A stretch of 64,000 nt of DNA. It comes from Kappaphycus alvarezii. Its lineage: Eukaryota; Rhodophyta; Florideophyceae; Gigartinales; Solieriaceae. The stretch is taken from the NCBI GenBank assembly GCA_002205965.3, contig NADL03000462.1, positions 1,869,001 through 1,933,000 of the forward strand, in the 5' to 3' direction. Each line of letters opens with the position of its first letter. Position 1 is the first letter of the stretch. The position numbers and the translations under genes are program-made. The notes under the pieces were generated by a model that was not told the DNA's origin, did not search any database, and was given only the letters and a program-made list of their open reading frames with translations. This document shows, one piece after another, positions 42,391-56,102 of this stretch.

Positions 42391-43619
42391 TTTTGGGTGT
42401 TGGGTCAAGCAATGATGGGAGTTGTTGTTTCGGGGGTACTCACTGGAATATGGATGCTGATAAAGTACTCTTGCGAGGATGGAGACAGACGTATTACGTT
42501 GTTACGCAGTCATTTCGGAAAATACTGAATCTTTACGTTTTTAAACTGATGGTGTTGAATTTGATGAGACCGCGTGAATTTTCCGCGCAAATAACGGGAT
42601 GTTTATCATTTCGTTAGGTGGGCGGGCTTTGAAATTACTCAGTGAATACGAGTTTAGTCACATTATACCGTAGTGAGCCCTTTTCTCAATAATTTAATTA
42701 ATCAACTACTTAATTTCTGAGTAACTGTAAGAAAGGCCTAATAATGGGGGGAGGGAGCCACAAAAGCTTTTCTGTCGTTGTTGTCGTTTTGTTTGCTGAT
42801 GGTGGTGATGGTGTGCGGGATGTAATACCAACACTCCTCTTATGTCAGAAGTTGACGTGTTTATGCAGATGAAACGTAGTACACGAATAGCAAGGATAGT
42901 CACTGTATAACAACATGCCACGGTGCGTACGTGGCACCGAATGTTTCTACGCCCGTCATGCTTTCCAACTATCATATCCTGGGTTACATTGTCAGTCAAC
43001 TTGGACCCAATGGGATGCTAGTAATGGTCTACAATCTGGAGATAAGATGGCAGCCGTTGCTGCAGGAGAGGCAAGGTGGAGGGATCATACCTCGCTCTTT
43101 CACACCCCCCCTGCATTCTGCCCACATACCTCTCTCTTGGGTTTTTAATTGAATATGTATAGTATAAAGCATAGGAACCGCCGTGTACGTACCAACATGT
43201 CACGTGGCACTTACATGGGCCATGGGCGACATTTGGTATAGATAGGAATTATCCCCAGAAGGGAATCGGTCGAGAGGAAAGGGATGGGGAATTTTTGGTG
43301 GGGAAATTTTTCTAATTTTTGGGACTGAGTTGTAAGTAGGTAAGGTCGCCAGTTCCTGCCATCTATAGTACGCGGGGCCCTTCTTTCTTCGGGATACAGA
43401 AAATTCTTTCTCTCCCCTTCGACTCCCGGATATGTCTCGTACAGTGGTCCAAGTAAGGGGGTGCGATAGGTCGAAACTAAACACAGTTTCACTGTAGATT
43501 AACCTGCCAGAGGTGCGCATGTCGGGAGTAGACTGTAGACTAACTGACAGAAAACAGTACAGTTGTGTAGCCTAGCCTACGGTATAAGGTACAATAAAAT
43601 AATCTAAAATCTATCAATT
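42391..43619. other. Stretch without a recognised gene
   Basis: It holds short frames only. A TATA-like TGTATAGTATAAA near 43148 repeats the one at 13742 but no RNA gene follows. Two related segments containing CGTACGTGGCAC-like and GTACGTACC motifs occur near 42920 and 43180. Nothing else is supported. Confidence 0.5.
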
Positions 43620-43720
43620 CAAATCTGGTAGAACCTATGGATAAAATGCTCTGTGTGACTGCTCGCTCGCTGGGCAGTTTTGTCCATTCTATTATTTAAT
43701 GTAAGCGTGGTCTCTAAATT
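43620..43720 (+). repeat. Paralogous empty site of the MITE
   Basis: The stretch from AGAACCTATGGATAAAATG through TTTTGTCCATTCTATTATTTAATG to about 43713 matches both flanks of the MITE at 44039-44288, joined at a single TA. It is a duplicate of the locus before insertion. Confidence 0.8.
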
Positions 43721-44038
43721 ACAGGAGCGAGGAAGGTTACGAGAGCAGATAAGAATCTTTTATCAAGCGTAGACTCTACAGTTCCTGGTTGCTCGTAGTG
43801 ATCTTCTGACCGAGGTATTCAGCGGTGAACTATTGTGCAGGCAAGTAGCTGTTGCAGAGGCCGCGGGAGGTGTTCGAGAGGCGTGGATTCGTTCGAATGC
43901 TTGAGCAAGAAATTTTTCGTTGAGCTTGCGTTAAAGTTAGAACTGAACTCGGGTTGCGTAATGGCCCATAAACTGTTAGAACCGATGGAAAAAATGAGCA
44001 TGTGCTTCCTCGCACACTATTCAATTTTGTCCACTCTA

Positions 44039-44288
44039 GTGTCTATTCGACAAATGTAACCAAATGAGTACATTTAGCATCAATTGAGTACATTTCCAAA
44101 ATCCATATATAGAATTTATTGAATTTGTACAGAGTAAATAATTTCTGCTACTCTACGCTGACTCCCTACGACTGCTTAAAATTATTTCATTTTTCATGAT
44201 TTCAAAGCAATATTTATCGAAATTTATAGTTTTTCTGTTTTTGCAAAAATTTTTCTCAGTTGAGTACATTTCATCGTCGAATAGACAC
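44039..44288. mobile_element. 250 bp MITE with Tc1/mariner-type ends
   Basis: Perfect 13 bp terminal inverted repeats (GTGTCTATTCGAC at 44039-44051 and GTCGAATAGACAC at 44276-44288) are bordered by TA on both sides. The interior is AT-rich, with GAGTACATTT repeated three times, and has no coding frame. TA target and short ends place it with Tc1/mariner-derived MITEs. The empty site nearby confirms insertion at one TA. Confidence 0.88.
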
Positions 44289-44545
44289 TATTATTTAATG
44301 TAAGCGTAGTCTTTACAAAACCATATACCGCAGAGTTCTTTGTCAGCACCATGCGTACCTAATAAATTGGAACTACTGTAGGTTGACATTGTCTGTTGAT
44401 GAAATCTACCTCGAATTCTGACACAGGGTCTGTGATAGGGTCGGAAAATAAAAAAATGGGTGATTGGTTGGTGACCCTAGGAAGGGGGAGGCTCTGTAGT
44501 GTGTGCCATGTGTTTATCCCCCGCGCCACCGACGGTCAGCACTCT

Positions 44546-45088
44546 TTATACGGCACCGGTGGGTATGGCTGAACGTTCGAGAGCCTCAAGCTGCGAGGAT
44601 GAAAATAATTTAAACATAACTAAAATACTGTAGAAAATAATAGAAAAAAACTCTCTAGAGTACATTAGCTGACAAAAGTACAACGCTTGAGAAAAAGCGT
44701 CATGCAAGTAGAGAAAAGGGTAGGTTTTTGGTGACCCTTCAGGAGTCACCAACACTACCCCGGCCTCAGATGGAAGCCCAGCGCACCATATATCATTGAC
44801 TTGGAAGGCGATACAGGACCTCACTGCCCCCCCTACCTTCACGTCCCCGCTCCATGCCCTCCGCTCCAAATACTTCCAGCGCGTCACTTCGACCCTAGCA
44901 TTGCCCCACAACCACATCCAAACATCCCACATTACTTTATGTTTGGAAGTTGTGGTTTCCATCTCTGCTAGAGTCATCTGTGAGGATTTCATTCCCTCAG
45001 CTTGGTACGGAAGCTGACTGCTAGTGGCAGGGAATATTGGTAAAGTAATGAAAACGAGAAAGGGTGGGACCAATCCCTCAGGGCTCAA
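44546..45088 (-). CDS. Orphan open frame of 180 codons in AT-rich DNA
   Basis: The frame stays open over 540 bp, with the first ATG at about residue 33 (MKSSQMTLAEMETTT). It contains MWDVWMWLWGNARVEVTRW, YLERRAWSGDVKVGG and NDIWCAGLPSEAGVVLVTP and is rich in Trp. Its DNA (44690-45000) is more GC-rich than the surroundings, which suggests an inserted fragment or a former gene. No motif was recognised and there is no signal peptide. It could be a decayed gene of a host or an element, or chance. I assign no function. Confidence 0.35.
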   Translation of the reverse strand: MSPEGLVPPFLVFITLPIFPATSSQLPYQAEGMKSSQMTLAEMETTTSKHKVMWDVWMWLWGNARVEVTRWKYLERRAWSGDVKVGGAVRSCIAFQVNDIWCAGLPSEAGVVLVTPEGSPKTYPFLYLHDAFSQALYFCQLMYSREFFSIIFYSILVMFKLFSSSQLEALERSAIPTGAV

Positions 45089-47642
45089 TTTATAATTTAT
45101 TGCTTTTTTAGAAAGAATAAGAGCAAATTAGCGCTAAAATTTTGGCTGTGAAACACTGGTTCTTTGATATATTCCGGGCAATATATTATGATACAGCTCT
45201 CTCGATCGAATAGAATTGTGACCATCGACGTCTGAAGAGGATATATTGATTGCTCCTTTTCTTTGATAATATTGTACAAAAGTGAGACGTTTTGGGATAT
45301 AAGTTATGGAAAATCAGATAATTTGTGCCTAGGGGTGTCGCAGCATCCGCAATGGAACTTTTCAAAAACTTTCAAGCATGCAGGTGAGTGATGGCTCTTG
45401 GTTGGTTGCGGCTGGTGGACTGAGCTTATCCTGTTGACTTTTTCATACTTATGGCCCTAAGAACGCCGTTAGGATCTCGAACATATCCTTTCTCTCCATT
45501 GAAGAGAGCATTAGACATTCCTCTACGTATGACGGTATCAAAATTTATCACGGTGGAGAACCATAGGCTTCTCTGCCTTCTCAGGCGTCCAATTTTCTCC
45601 TCAGTTTAGAACTGAATTACAGCGAATATTTTGCTGGAAGAGAATGTTAGAAGAGAATCTTCATATTTGCCCCACTGAGCTCTCCTTTGGACCATTAGTA
45701 ACAAATCACCATAGACTGGAGATACTATATTCTTTATCTTTCACATATGTCCTTTTCCGGCGCTTGCGGAGATTTGCTCGAGATTTTCTCCTATACTTTC
45801 TCAATAAAATCGCTGATGGTGCAGTAGAATGTAAGCAAATTACTTACTCTCTAGCCTCGAAGGTAACAGGCTATAGTGTTCTGAGGAGAAGCATAATTTT
45901 GATCTTTTTGCAACAATTTTGTAAACTGGAATCAATCTGAGAATCTCCGTACAACGTTGCGATGCGGAAATGCTTCTAATGTCAGGTAAGGAGATGGTGA
46001 AGCTATGGAGAATACAAAGGGCTAAATTCGAGGTAAACTTGTGCTCAAAATTGTGCTTTAATAAGCGAAAAGTACTTTTCTTGCTTTATAGTTTTAAAAA
46101 AAACATTCTGCAAGGACTTTCTTTTTGATTTCAGTAGTTGAGTTCATGGGTCTGACGATTTATATAACTTTTTGATTGGTTAAGGTAGTTTTGGAGTGTT
46201 ACTACATTTCTATTATCCGCGAGATCTGTTTATCATGTAAAATTAATTGTTCTTGCATATGCAATGTTAAAATATGAGACTTTTTATTCATTTCGAAGCC
46301 AGAAACTGAAAATAAACTAGATTTTTTTCGGACCAAGATTTACCGATTTTAGTCCCTGGGCGTTTATAATATTTTCAGTTCTTTCCCTTTTGAACAGGGG
46401 GTATAGAATGAGAAAATAATGAGTAAAATTTTTAAATGTCAGTTCGGACAACGAAAAGTTCCCGCATAGCAATACTAGAACATTTTTTCCTTTTTTATTT
46501 TACAAAGGAGCTATTCAGTGCGCAATTTGTCGTGTATTTTAGGATGAGTTTTATGCTTACGCGGGGTAAATTACGCCCAAAATGTTTTGGCTAAGGATAA
46601 ATCGGGCTTATAAAAAACTGACATCTCCAGAGGCAACTGTATTGATATTAATGAATACTACAAGAATTGGAACATTATTGAAGTTTTAGATATTTGAAAC
46701 TCATCTTACAAATTTTGGGACATTTTTGTGACTATTTTTTTCGTCCGTTTGTTTCATGATCCGTCAAATTTCGGGATACAAAACTTTTAGTAGTATCGGA
46801 TGAGTTTTTGTGTGACAATCCAGAGCACGTTGAGGAATATCGGGTGTATCTATGATGACGGACAAGTTTTCTATGATTAAGTAGCCACCTCCATGATTGA
46901 AGGATCAACTTCAGGCTAGCAGAAATTATTATTTTACAACACAAAACCCTTAACAGACCCGAACAAATAAATTTACCTGCTACGGCCCATATTAATAGGT
47001 ACAAAAAAAATTTTATCCATGTCCTGACTTTTCAGAATGCTAAAACTAATCTTGGATTTCCTTGTCTTCTATTTTTTGTGAAAAAATGTTTGGCCTCGTA
47101 ATACATGAAAAAATAGTAAAAAGCTTTAAATATAAGCAAACTTACCGACAACCATAAGTGAAAGCATCCATGGAACAAAGGAATATTTTCAAAGAAAATA
47201 TTAACTCGGAGAAGAGTAGGGATGATTAAATTCTCTTATTAAGCTTTAAAACTCGCGTAAGTATAGTATCTGGGTCTGTTGAGCTAGTGATATAATTAGT
47301 ACTGCCGATCCATTTTAAATTGAGATTTTTCTCCGATGAACGTTATTAACGAGAGTTCTTAAATAACAGATATTATGTTCTTGCTCAAAAAAACTAATCT
47401 GATCAGTTCTTTGGAAATTTTACCTGAAATACTTCTCAGATATGCGAATTTGTAACAATTTGCATCCAATTGGGCAACAGATTTTGAAATCCTTTTTTAT
47501 TGTAGCGAGAATGATTTCCGTGTCTTCTCTATTTGAAAACTACTTTATTAAGTCCTATACTCTAATTATTATCAAAAATTTCAATATCCGTATCGTTACA
47601 GCGACTTCCAATATGGAAATAGCGTGCCTATCATTGGCCAAC

Positions 47643-47680
47643 TCACTTATACATACAATTTATATTGTATGTATAAGTGA
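47643..47680. repeat. Perfect 17 bp inverted repeat with 4 bp loop
   Basis: TCACTTATACATACAAT (47643-47659) and its exact reverse complement (47664-47680) flank TTAT. No TA or other target duplication borders it clearly. Confidence 0.9.
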
Positions 47681-50600
47681 AGTATTAGGTAGAAGTGTCT
47701 TCGTAAATATCGCTGCGAATGTTAGCCTTGTGGTCTAACATCATGGTTTCACTATCTTGGCAAAGGAATTTTACCTACCAGAACGAATACATAAGATCTT
47801 TGATTTCACCCTTGTTGGTTCTTCGACTGGGTTTCGGATGCAACATGGGTATTAATGACCCAAAAGTCGAAATAATCGAAAATGGGACAGAGGAAAACTT
47901 ACTTTACAGACAGGGAAACCAGATAGTCTTGAATAAAAATCTAAAATAAATCTTAAGTACCATCAGAATCAACGGATGTACGTCCATAAATTTTGCGAAA
48001 TTCATTATATTATGGATATAATTGATTCAGAATAGAGAAAAATATTCCAAAATGGTCACTAAATTCCGCCAAGTACATAAAGGAAACTCAAGGTATGTCA
48101 GAAACTGATAGTATCACTTCCAAAGACCAAGTTGGTGTACCTAACTCGGAAGAATTGATGAAGAATAAGCCAATGTACATATGCCGTTAGATATAATATT
48201 TAACTTTAGTTCGTTTGAGAGAAGTAATGGCGAAAAACGCAATACGACTTAACAATAATATTGACTCACCAGATAGGATAAAATAAGAATGATTCCAAAA
48301 TAAGATGGTACAACAATGAAATTTGCACAATAATGAAACTCTAAACAATAAAATTACTTTAATATATATTTTCTCTTTTTTCAAGTATTTTTTACCTTTA
48401 ATTACGATTTGAGCTCATTTAATGGGCAGATGGAATGAAAATGACTTTATATCATACTATAAGTCGAAGAAAACATGAAATCGCTTAAATTACCTTAATT
48501 TTCTTTCAACCTATCTCAAATAGTGGTTAACGTTAAATTTTTATCACAAAGAATGAACCAAAGTGTGGTGCTCTCACATTCTATCTTACAATGTTAACTA
48601 TTAAAATTTTGTTGATTTGATCGAAAAAAACAAGGCCAGATTACAGGGCGCACCAAATATTATGTTTTATCTCCGCTATAAGATGCTAATTGCTATGCAA
48701 ATTGAAAAGCTCGATAAAACATAGATTTTGTATCTCGTTATGGCACCGCAGAATTTTAAAATGATTTAAAAACAAATAATTTCTATTTTTTTTCACCTAT
48801 TGTCCCTTAGGGAAAATATTGATGTTCTCCTTAATGTAAAAAGTGTAAGCCATATTGTTACGAATCAGTTCATCGAATACACAAATTCACTTAATTTAAT
48901 TTGTTAATGTCCCCATGAAACAAAGAATGCGTACCCGAGAATCTTTTTCTAGTTTGTAACAGAGCTGATGATCTCTTTACGTGACAAAAGCTAATCAATT
49001 CTTACCTATAAAGTTGTTGTGGAGATTTCTTAGACTATTACCATAATTTTCTGAAGTTTAGTAGACATGGAGAAGTTGCCAAAATGTGAATTTCTGTCCT
49101 CGTCGAAATTTGACAAGAGTATCAAACTTGAAAATTTGACTGCAAAGCGCCAGGGTACCGTAAAGTCCGAAGGTATGGTTAAATCTTTATTGTTAACAAA
49201 AATTGAATCCATAAATTGTTAAACATAGTATAAATACGTCTTTAGATTCTCAATGGCGGTTCAAGTGGATAAATATTTTTCTACGTAAATTTCAAATTAA
49301 ATCGCCCATTTATAGTTGAAACGACGGTAGCAGTGCGTGCAAGTAATATTTTCTACGTTTTTGGATCACTAACACCATTTAAAAGATTAAAAATAGCTTC
49401 TGCTCAAATTTAGTCGATAAAAAGAACAATATTTGCAAACTTGATGGAAAATTATTTCATAATTGGTACCAGAGGTTCTCAGAAATACTGAGTAAAAGGA
49501 AAGAAATAATTTTCGTGATTCTAATTTTGAAACGTAATCTTTTTGCTATTATCCCTCTATTATTAGCCTGAATAATTCTATTTTCAACTTACTTCTTACG
49601 AATTTATAACGTACTACTACGAGCTACGTTGAAAAAGTAGCCTTAATGCAATAAATTCTCTTCCATGCCTCTCAAAGTAAAAAATGTAAGCTCAAGACTG
49701 AAATTACCGAAGTGCAGAGAGATAATAATTTTCATGGGTTATGAGTTAGCAAACGGGCAATTAGAAAAAAAACATATTGGTTTGATTTAAATTTGAATTA
49801 TTATTGGGTAACACTTCATCAACAGTAATCTGCAAAATTGTTAAAAAAGAAAATAAGTCTCATTCCATAATGAGGTTACGTGGCTCCCATGTACGAAAAT
49901 TGGGCATCAAAAAACAATACATAACCCTTTGAAAGTTTTTGACAATAAATGGGATATTCATATCTTTACTAAAACGAAACGTGACAGCTTGGAAATAAAA
50001 AAATGCCGATTGGAAATCAGTAGTGTATTGAACTTTATAGTATGGTTTCAAGCATAACCATAAAAATAAAAAAGATTCATGACGAAAAAAATCTGGTATA
50101 GAAAAGGTAGCAGTTTCTTTTAGGTTTCGGCGATACAAAATTAATAATTTCAAATATCAAAGTCAGCGTAGACCTGCCTTTATTTTTGAGTTCAACTGTA
50201 GTTCTTTTACCTGAACTGTAACCAAGATCAGAATGATGAGGCATTATTGGGGAAAAGTTTATACAAGCTCCGTGAGTGAAGTACTATATGCATTCTGTTC
50301 TCTATACCACAATAATATCTAAATATATTTTTTCGAATTACAACCATTACAAAAAAAGATATCCTATTTTTCCGCTAAGTCCATTACATACTTTAAGTTT
50401 CCCAGTTGATGCCACAATGGATTCAAAATCAGCTAAATTTTATCTTGCAATAAAGGTGTAGGACTAGGAGAATTAAAGGAAAGACACTAGCGATAATTTT
50501 TCTCGGTCATTGATAACTGTTATAGGTTAATGTTATTTTTTCTCTCTTTCAATTCACTACCTATGAATTTCTCTTTAGCTACTGGTACGAGACACATCGA

Positions 50601-51432
50601 CATTATCCAATTTCGTCGCAGTAATACAGATTACAGAAGAGATTATGGGGGATTTCTCCAAATATGTTTTTCGCTACAAGTAAGTCAAACTCAATTTGAC
50701 CGCGGCATTAAGCCTTTTTAAAAGCCATAAAATATTATCATTTTGAAAAAAATGATTGAACAATCCTTTATGGGCTTTTTCACAGAACAAAGCCGCAAAA
50801 GTTTCATTCCTATCTTTGCTAAGACAATAAAGTAAATATTACAAGGAAAAATCATCAACCCTACCGTTGAGCACGGCTGTATACATCACGCATCACCCGT
50901 ATTGCAACAATACATTTTGGTTGCCAGCATGATGGTGGAAAAATGAGTATTGAAGTAATTCAAATGGCCAACAATGGTACTTTATCGCATATTTCATCCC
51001 CATTGGCGAGACTGATCAGTAATGCGCGCGAGGAGGGTCTTGCAGAAGACAGGTTCCGGGGAGGAAAGCTATTTTCATTAAATTTAATTTCTCTTTTCAA
51101 TTTATCCATTCCATCTACCGCGATCAGATCAACCTCTATACATTCTGAAAAATCAATTGAAATGTTTCTCCGAAATTTTTCAATATTTAGTTCGGATACC
51201 ATCAGATAAGATGATAACAACGCATATCTTATCCAAATAATAGAAAAACATTAGGAAAGCCGCAAACAGCCGATGGAGCAGGTATTAATCGTTCTCAGCA
51301 AGGTAAAAATATCAGCAGAAAGTCCAAAAAATTGAATTATATGATTTCTAAGAATCAATGGATGGATAATTTACAATAGCTTACTGCACAAAGGAAGCCA
51401 AAATTAAACAATGACCATAAAACAGTATTTTC

Positions 51433-51906
51433 ATGAATAATAAATTCATCTTCGCAAATTGTGCCGGTAAAATAATTCCTTCAATTTCAAGACCCCGAAA
51501 ACCTCTCATGTGCCAACAATTACTCTTCTTACCCAAAAATATCAGCATTTATTGTAAATACGAATTCCAAATTGATCTTCTTTGTTTTGGGAGAAAGCGA
51601 TATTTGAAGGAACACACAGTGAAAATAAAAACATACCAAGAACTACAACAATTTTATGTCCAGTTCATACAAAAATACATGAACTGCGCTTATGAAAGTT
51701 GTGCACTCAGCGAAGATACTTGGTGTAATTTCATTTACCAGGCTAATGAATTGTACATATATGTTGGAGCGATCAGAAGCATTCTACACCTATTTGAATC
51801 AAATAGGTTTAAAATACCTGCAGTCACCTTCTTTTCGAACATAATATCTACTGGATCGAAAAATAAGTCTACGAGTAGAGGTACCTTTTTAGTTTCTAGA
51901 AGGTAA
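51433..51906 (+). CDS. Orphan open frame of 157 codons
   Basis: ATG 51433 opens MNNKFIFANCAGKIIPSISR and continues with YEFQIDLLCFGRKRYLKE, IKTYQELQQFYVQFIQKYMN, CALSEDTWCNFIYQANELY. Given the low GC content, a 157-codon frame is longer than expected by chance in this region. It contains seven Cys and is rich in aromatic residues, with no recognised domain and no clear signal peptide. A functional gene cannot be claimed from this alone; no neighbour suggests a role. Confidence 0.3.
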   Translation: MNNKFIFANCAGKIIPSISRPRKPLMCQQLLFLPKNISIYCKYEFQIDLLCFGRKRYLKEHTVKIKTYQELQQFYVQFIQKYMNCAYESCALSEDTWCNFIYQANELYIYVGAIRSILHLFESNRFKIPAVTFFSNIISTGSKNKSTSRGTFLVSRR

Positions 51907-54900
51907 ATTGTCGCAAACCCTTGAAATTTTGAGGGATAGCCACCCTCTAAAAATAAACCGAGTTAAAGTTATCGAAAAAATGGAAATAAAGAACATAAGA
52001 TATAAATAATAGCTTCTTTCAATTTCAGTTGTTACATGGTAAGCATTAATTGCTTTAGCATCATCATTACTCTTTCGGATCTTATTTGAATTCATACCGC
52101 TGTATTTATATATCTTGAAAGAGAGTTAGTTCCTTTTTTGACAGATTGTAGCTTTCAGTTAAGAAGCTTTACAGTACCCATCTTTAAGCCTAATTAAAGG
52201 ATTCTTAGTAGGACTGGCTTCTGCAGTAACTGTTCCCACTGTCTCTCCTTGACTAAACTGCAATATGGGCAGAAAGTAGATATTTCGCGCGTGTTAGACA
52301 GCATGTAGATATGTTGTGTAGTTTCGGACGCTATGGGAATGACCTGGATTGGCCTAGCCCTAATATTTGCCGAAATAAGCATAAATTTTCTTTACCCACC
52401 TCCTTTACGCCATATTCAAGTAATACAGGCTGTAAAGAAAGACAGAAAAAGGAAGAAATAAATGCAACAGTTGGGTTCACTCAACTTAAAAATTAAATAA
52501 AATCTGCTTTATCTGTAAAAATATGCTTGGATGACAGCAAAAATTTCACGACTAAAGCCTGGCAAGGTTCTTTGGTAGCTTAAAAATTATATTAAATGCT
52601 TATTACTGACTAATATTAATTTAAAGTTATAAAAGAACCAATGGAAATCCGCAACAGCACAAAAATAGACGAGAAATCCCAGAAGGCCGACGTGAAACCT
52701 TATATTTATGACGCTGATTTTCACACGCTTTCAATAATAAACCGTCTGCTGAAGTTCAAACTGATAGGCGAAGTAATTATTTACCAGTATTAGACTTTCG
52801 ATCTTCGGTGTGTTCCTTATTATTCATGACATTTCGCTTCTGTTGCGGGGATCAGGTCATTAATCCGTTCATGGAAACGTGAAATTCATATTTTGATCAT
52901 TCATCAAAAGGATCAAAAACCTAAAGCCTCATGTGGTCTCCTGAAAATCTGTCAGAACTCAAAGAGAGTTTGAAGTTTTGAAATCGGAAGTATCCTGGAG
53001 TTTCCGGGTTCGGTTTAGGCTCGGCACTATAATCTCATCGCTGAGTTGGCTATCACAAGATACTTTAGAATCCATCCTAGCTTTATACCTGATAATATCA
53101 GTGAAATTATGGATTGATATTAAAAAGCAAATATTACACTTGAGAGAATCGGTAATTTTCGCTCCAATATTGGAAAAGGTGTTTCAAAGCATTTTTCGAG
53201 ATCAAAGAACTGAAAAAAACTAATATAATGTCATTGAGTCCTCAAGACCAAATTATTTATGTCAGTTGAATTTTAAGATGAAATAGATGAGAAAAAGCCC
53301 GGAGAGAGAGGCAGTTGAACCTCTTTCGACTGTCTTCGTAAATATATGGAAAAAATCGGTACGTTTAATTAATTTAGATAGACCAGTAGAGGATCTTTTA
53401 CAGAGCAACTCAGAATCACAGAATCAGAAAAAAAATATGATCAATGTTTATCACTCCTCTATTTTCGGAGAGCTTCAAGACAGGCTAACTTCTCTTCAAA
53501 GATCTTCTGGATAAGCAGCTGATTAAGTCATTCGAAAGTAATGGCCCAGGAAAGATTGGAACTGTTTCGTATAATTATAGGAAAAATGGAAAAGGAACCT
53601 ATAATATTGCGTATCATTAACATTTATTGCAAAGAAGAGGTAACGATTGAAACCCCATGGAACAATTTTTCATATTTTTTGCTTATCTTTTTGAGATTTG
53701 AGCCCATGGTTATCATTTGCACTTAGCATACAGTGATAGCTCTCGAATATTCCTCATTTAAAAGTTAAAGAAACCTCCATAAAGTTTTTGGAAACACTGG
53801 AAGCGTTTGAGAGAAAAATCAATGTAATTAATGGTAAATACCGTCGTTGCTAGAATGATAGAAATTCAGAGGTACATATATTTTGCTGGTCGCCGCAAAA
53901 AACATCTTTTTGGAAGCTCTTTTTTACCCTTTCATTTAGAGTTTTAAGCTCTGAAAAAATTTTGAAGGTTCAAAAAGTTCTTTTATCGTCAAGTAAGAAT
54001 CATAATGTTAAAGAACTCTAGAAAGGAATTATGCTCATAAACAATAACCATAATTGATTCTTCCACAAAGTTTTTCGCGGATCACAGTAACACGATAAAA
54101 AAGAACGGTAAGAAGCTATTTAAAACATTACTTGCCTGTCCAGTGGAACTTAATACTGACATATTCAGGAATTCCTTCATGGAATTTATGCAAATTTGAT
54201 AAGCCTTTAAAGTTTCCATTCATTGAAGATCTACTTTGGATTTTAAAACGAACTATCCATTATATAGCAGACCATAAATTTTCTTCTCCCAAGAAAGACA
54301 TGCTCGCCAAAAAATCAACAACTTACCAGATAAAAACTGTATCAATCGATTTAAGGCAGTCGAAAGCAATCGTTGGTATAAATACTTGACAGGGAAAGAA
54401 ATCCATCATATTTAGAGGCCGTTAAGTTAAACATTATTTTCGGGGCTCAAAATAAAATTCCAGTTTTTTACAGAAAAAAATTAACTCATAAAAAAATACG
54501 AATGAAGGATCTAAAATTATGCTGGACGGTCTACTGACCTGAAAATATCCCTTATATCAATATTTTTCTTGAAATGAAAAAGTATTCCGAAAACCAGTAT
54601 GGCTTGGATAGAACGAGTTTTTAGTTGTACTACTTTCGGTTGAAAATGTATAATGTGGATGGTTAAGAGACATATAAACGGTTGAAACCCAAGAGTAAAA
54701 TACTTAAATAAAAAAACTTCTTTCGATATGTTTTCTAACGGTTTTCCGAATGAAAAGGAATACTAACAAAAAAAGTGTTTAAAATTCCAAAATTTAAACC
54801 ATTTCGCCATCCCGAAGAAATACTTTCATTAACTCAGTATGATTTCTGGTCCAAATATTCGTACTAATTACTATAAGCTGGGGGACAGACAACTCATGTG

Positions 54901-55768
54901 AAGCATAATTCCCTTTCAGTTATAACTTAATTGATCCGTATCCTCCAAATTCATGAATAGCAAAACTTCTTGACACTTTTCGCAAGTATATCTACGAGAA
55001 GAGTTAAAAAAATAAAAATAAATGTTTTACTTCAACTTACGTTATTCTTTCACGAAGTTTTTCTTTCCAAAATAATTATCTGTAATATTATGAGTTGAAT
55101 CATAGCAAATAATTCTGTTATGAGTCGCAGATTCTTTTCTTGTAAGTGAAAAAACATCAAAATTCACCAGAACTGAAAAAGTGTTGACAATGTCTCTTTA
55201 AAGTATCATAACTTGATAATTCTAGCTTGCAAAAGGGAATTACCATCCGGCGTTCGGAATCGCACTGTCAAATTAAAATATATAAAATAAGAAAAATATA
55301 GGCAGTTATTTGGGTAAGAAATATTGAATTTGATTAGAGAATGAAGATTGCTTCATCGCGCGAAAGTACGCAAAAATAGAGTGGTAGGATAGTAGAAACA
55401 GAAGGGAGAATTTGCCAAAATTTTCAAGGTCAGGTTCAATTCTGAACGAAGGAATACTTAGAGTACCCCCAAAAAAGTTTCTATTTATTGCATTGAGGAA
55501 GAGAGGCCATATGTGATAGATTACTTTGCTATAAAATTGAAAAAATGGCATAAAATTTTAAGAAAGAAGTATTTTCAAATAGAATACTGCGTGGATGGTA
55601 CTTGGACTAACAACTGCCGAGAGTAATCTATCAATATGTCTGTAATTCTACGATCGATGTTCTGGAGATTTCACTCTATCCAAACCACTGTGGACTTTCG
55701 ACCTAGCTTTGAAGATGCGTATTTCATTATATCGTTCAAACCACAACGGCTACCTACATAACAATACG

Positions 55769-56082
55769 TGTTGCGAGCACAACCCAAGTCTACTGTCAAA
55801 TTTTCACCCTTACATGGTTCGACCGTTCTTATGACTTACCAAGCGACCATACTGTATAAAAAGTTGAGCGACCGGAAGCATCTGCGGCTTCCGGGGGTAA
55901 GCGATTGCCACCCTTTCCACTGTTGCCTGCCCTCCACTTCTGGAACACCTCTTGCTGTCGTTCCTGATCATCCTAAGCAGCTATCCTTTACTTATAGTTA
56001 TCTGTACTCCCTCTACCACTTGCACGCAGTAACTGAGTACGATCCGCCCTTCCACGCTCGTCATTACGCCGGTTCGTCGTAG
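55769..56082 (+). repeat. 5' LTR of the copia element (approximate limits)
   Basis: It starts TGTTGCGAGC and contains TATA box CTGTATAAAAAG near 55853. The block CTGATCATCCTA to CGCCGGTTCGTC matches 63068-63184 of the 3' LTR closely. Strong divergence from the 3' LTR means an old insertion. Confidence 0.75.
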
Positions 56083-56102
56083 CTATGGGCTCAAGGATCA
56101 AG

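Larger units (their letters stand above)
45100..55760. other. Long AT-rich region without recognised genes
   Basis: More than 10 kb of very AT-rich sequence with no transposase, reverse transcriptase, LTR or RNA gene seen on either strand. It contains a 98-codon frame (45644-45940 plus), a perfect hairpin at 47643-47680, a pair of overlapping opposite frames in a locally GC-richer patch (50943-51220) and the 157-codon frame at 51433-51906. The sharp contrast with the GC-rich LINE block suggests a different compartment of the genome. I saw no mitochondrial or plastid gene in it. Confidence 0.6.

Noticed and set aside
45100-55760. Inserted organelle DNA
   Set aside because: AT content fits, but no organelle gene or rRNA was recognised in any frame.
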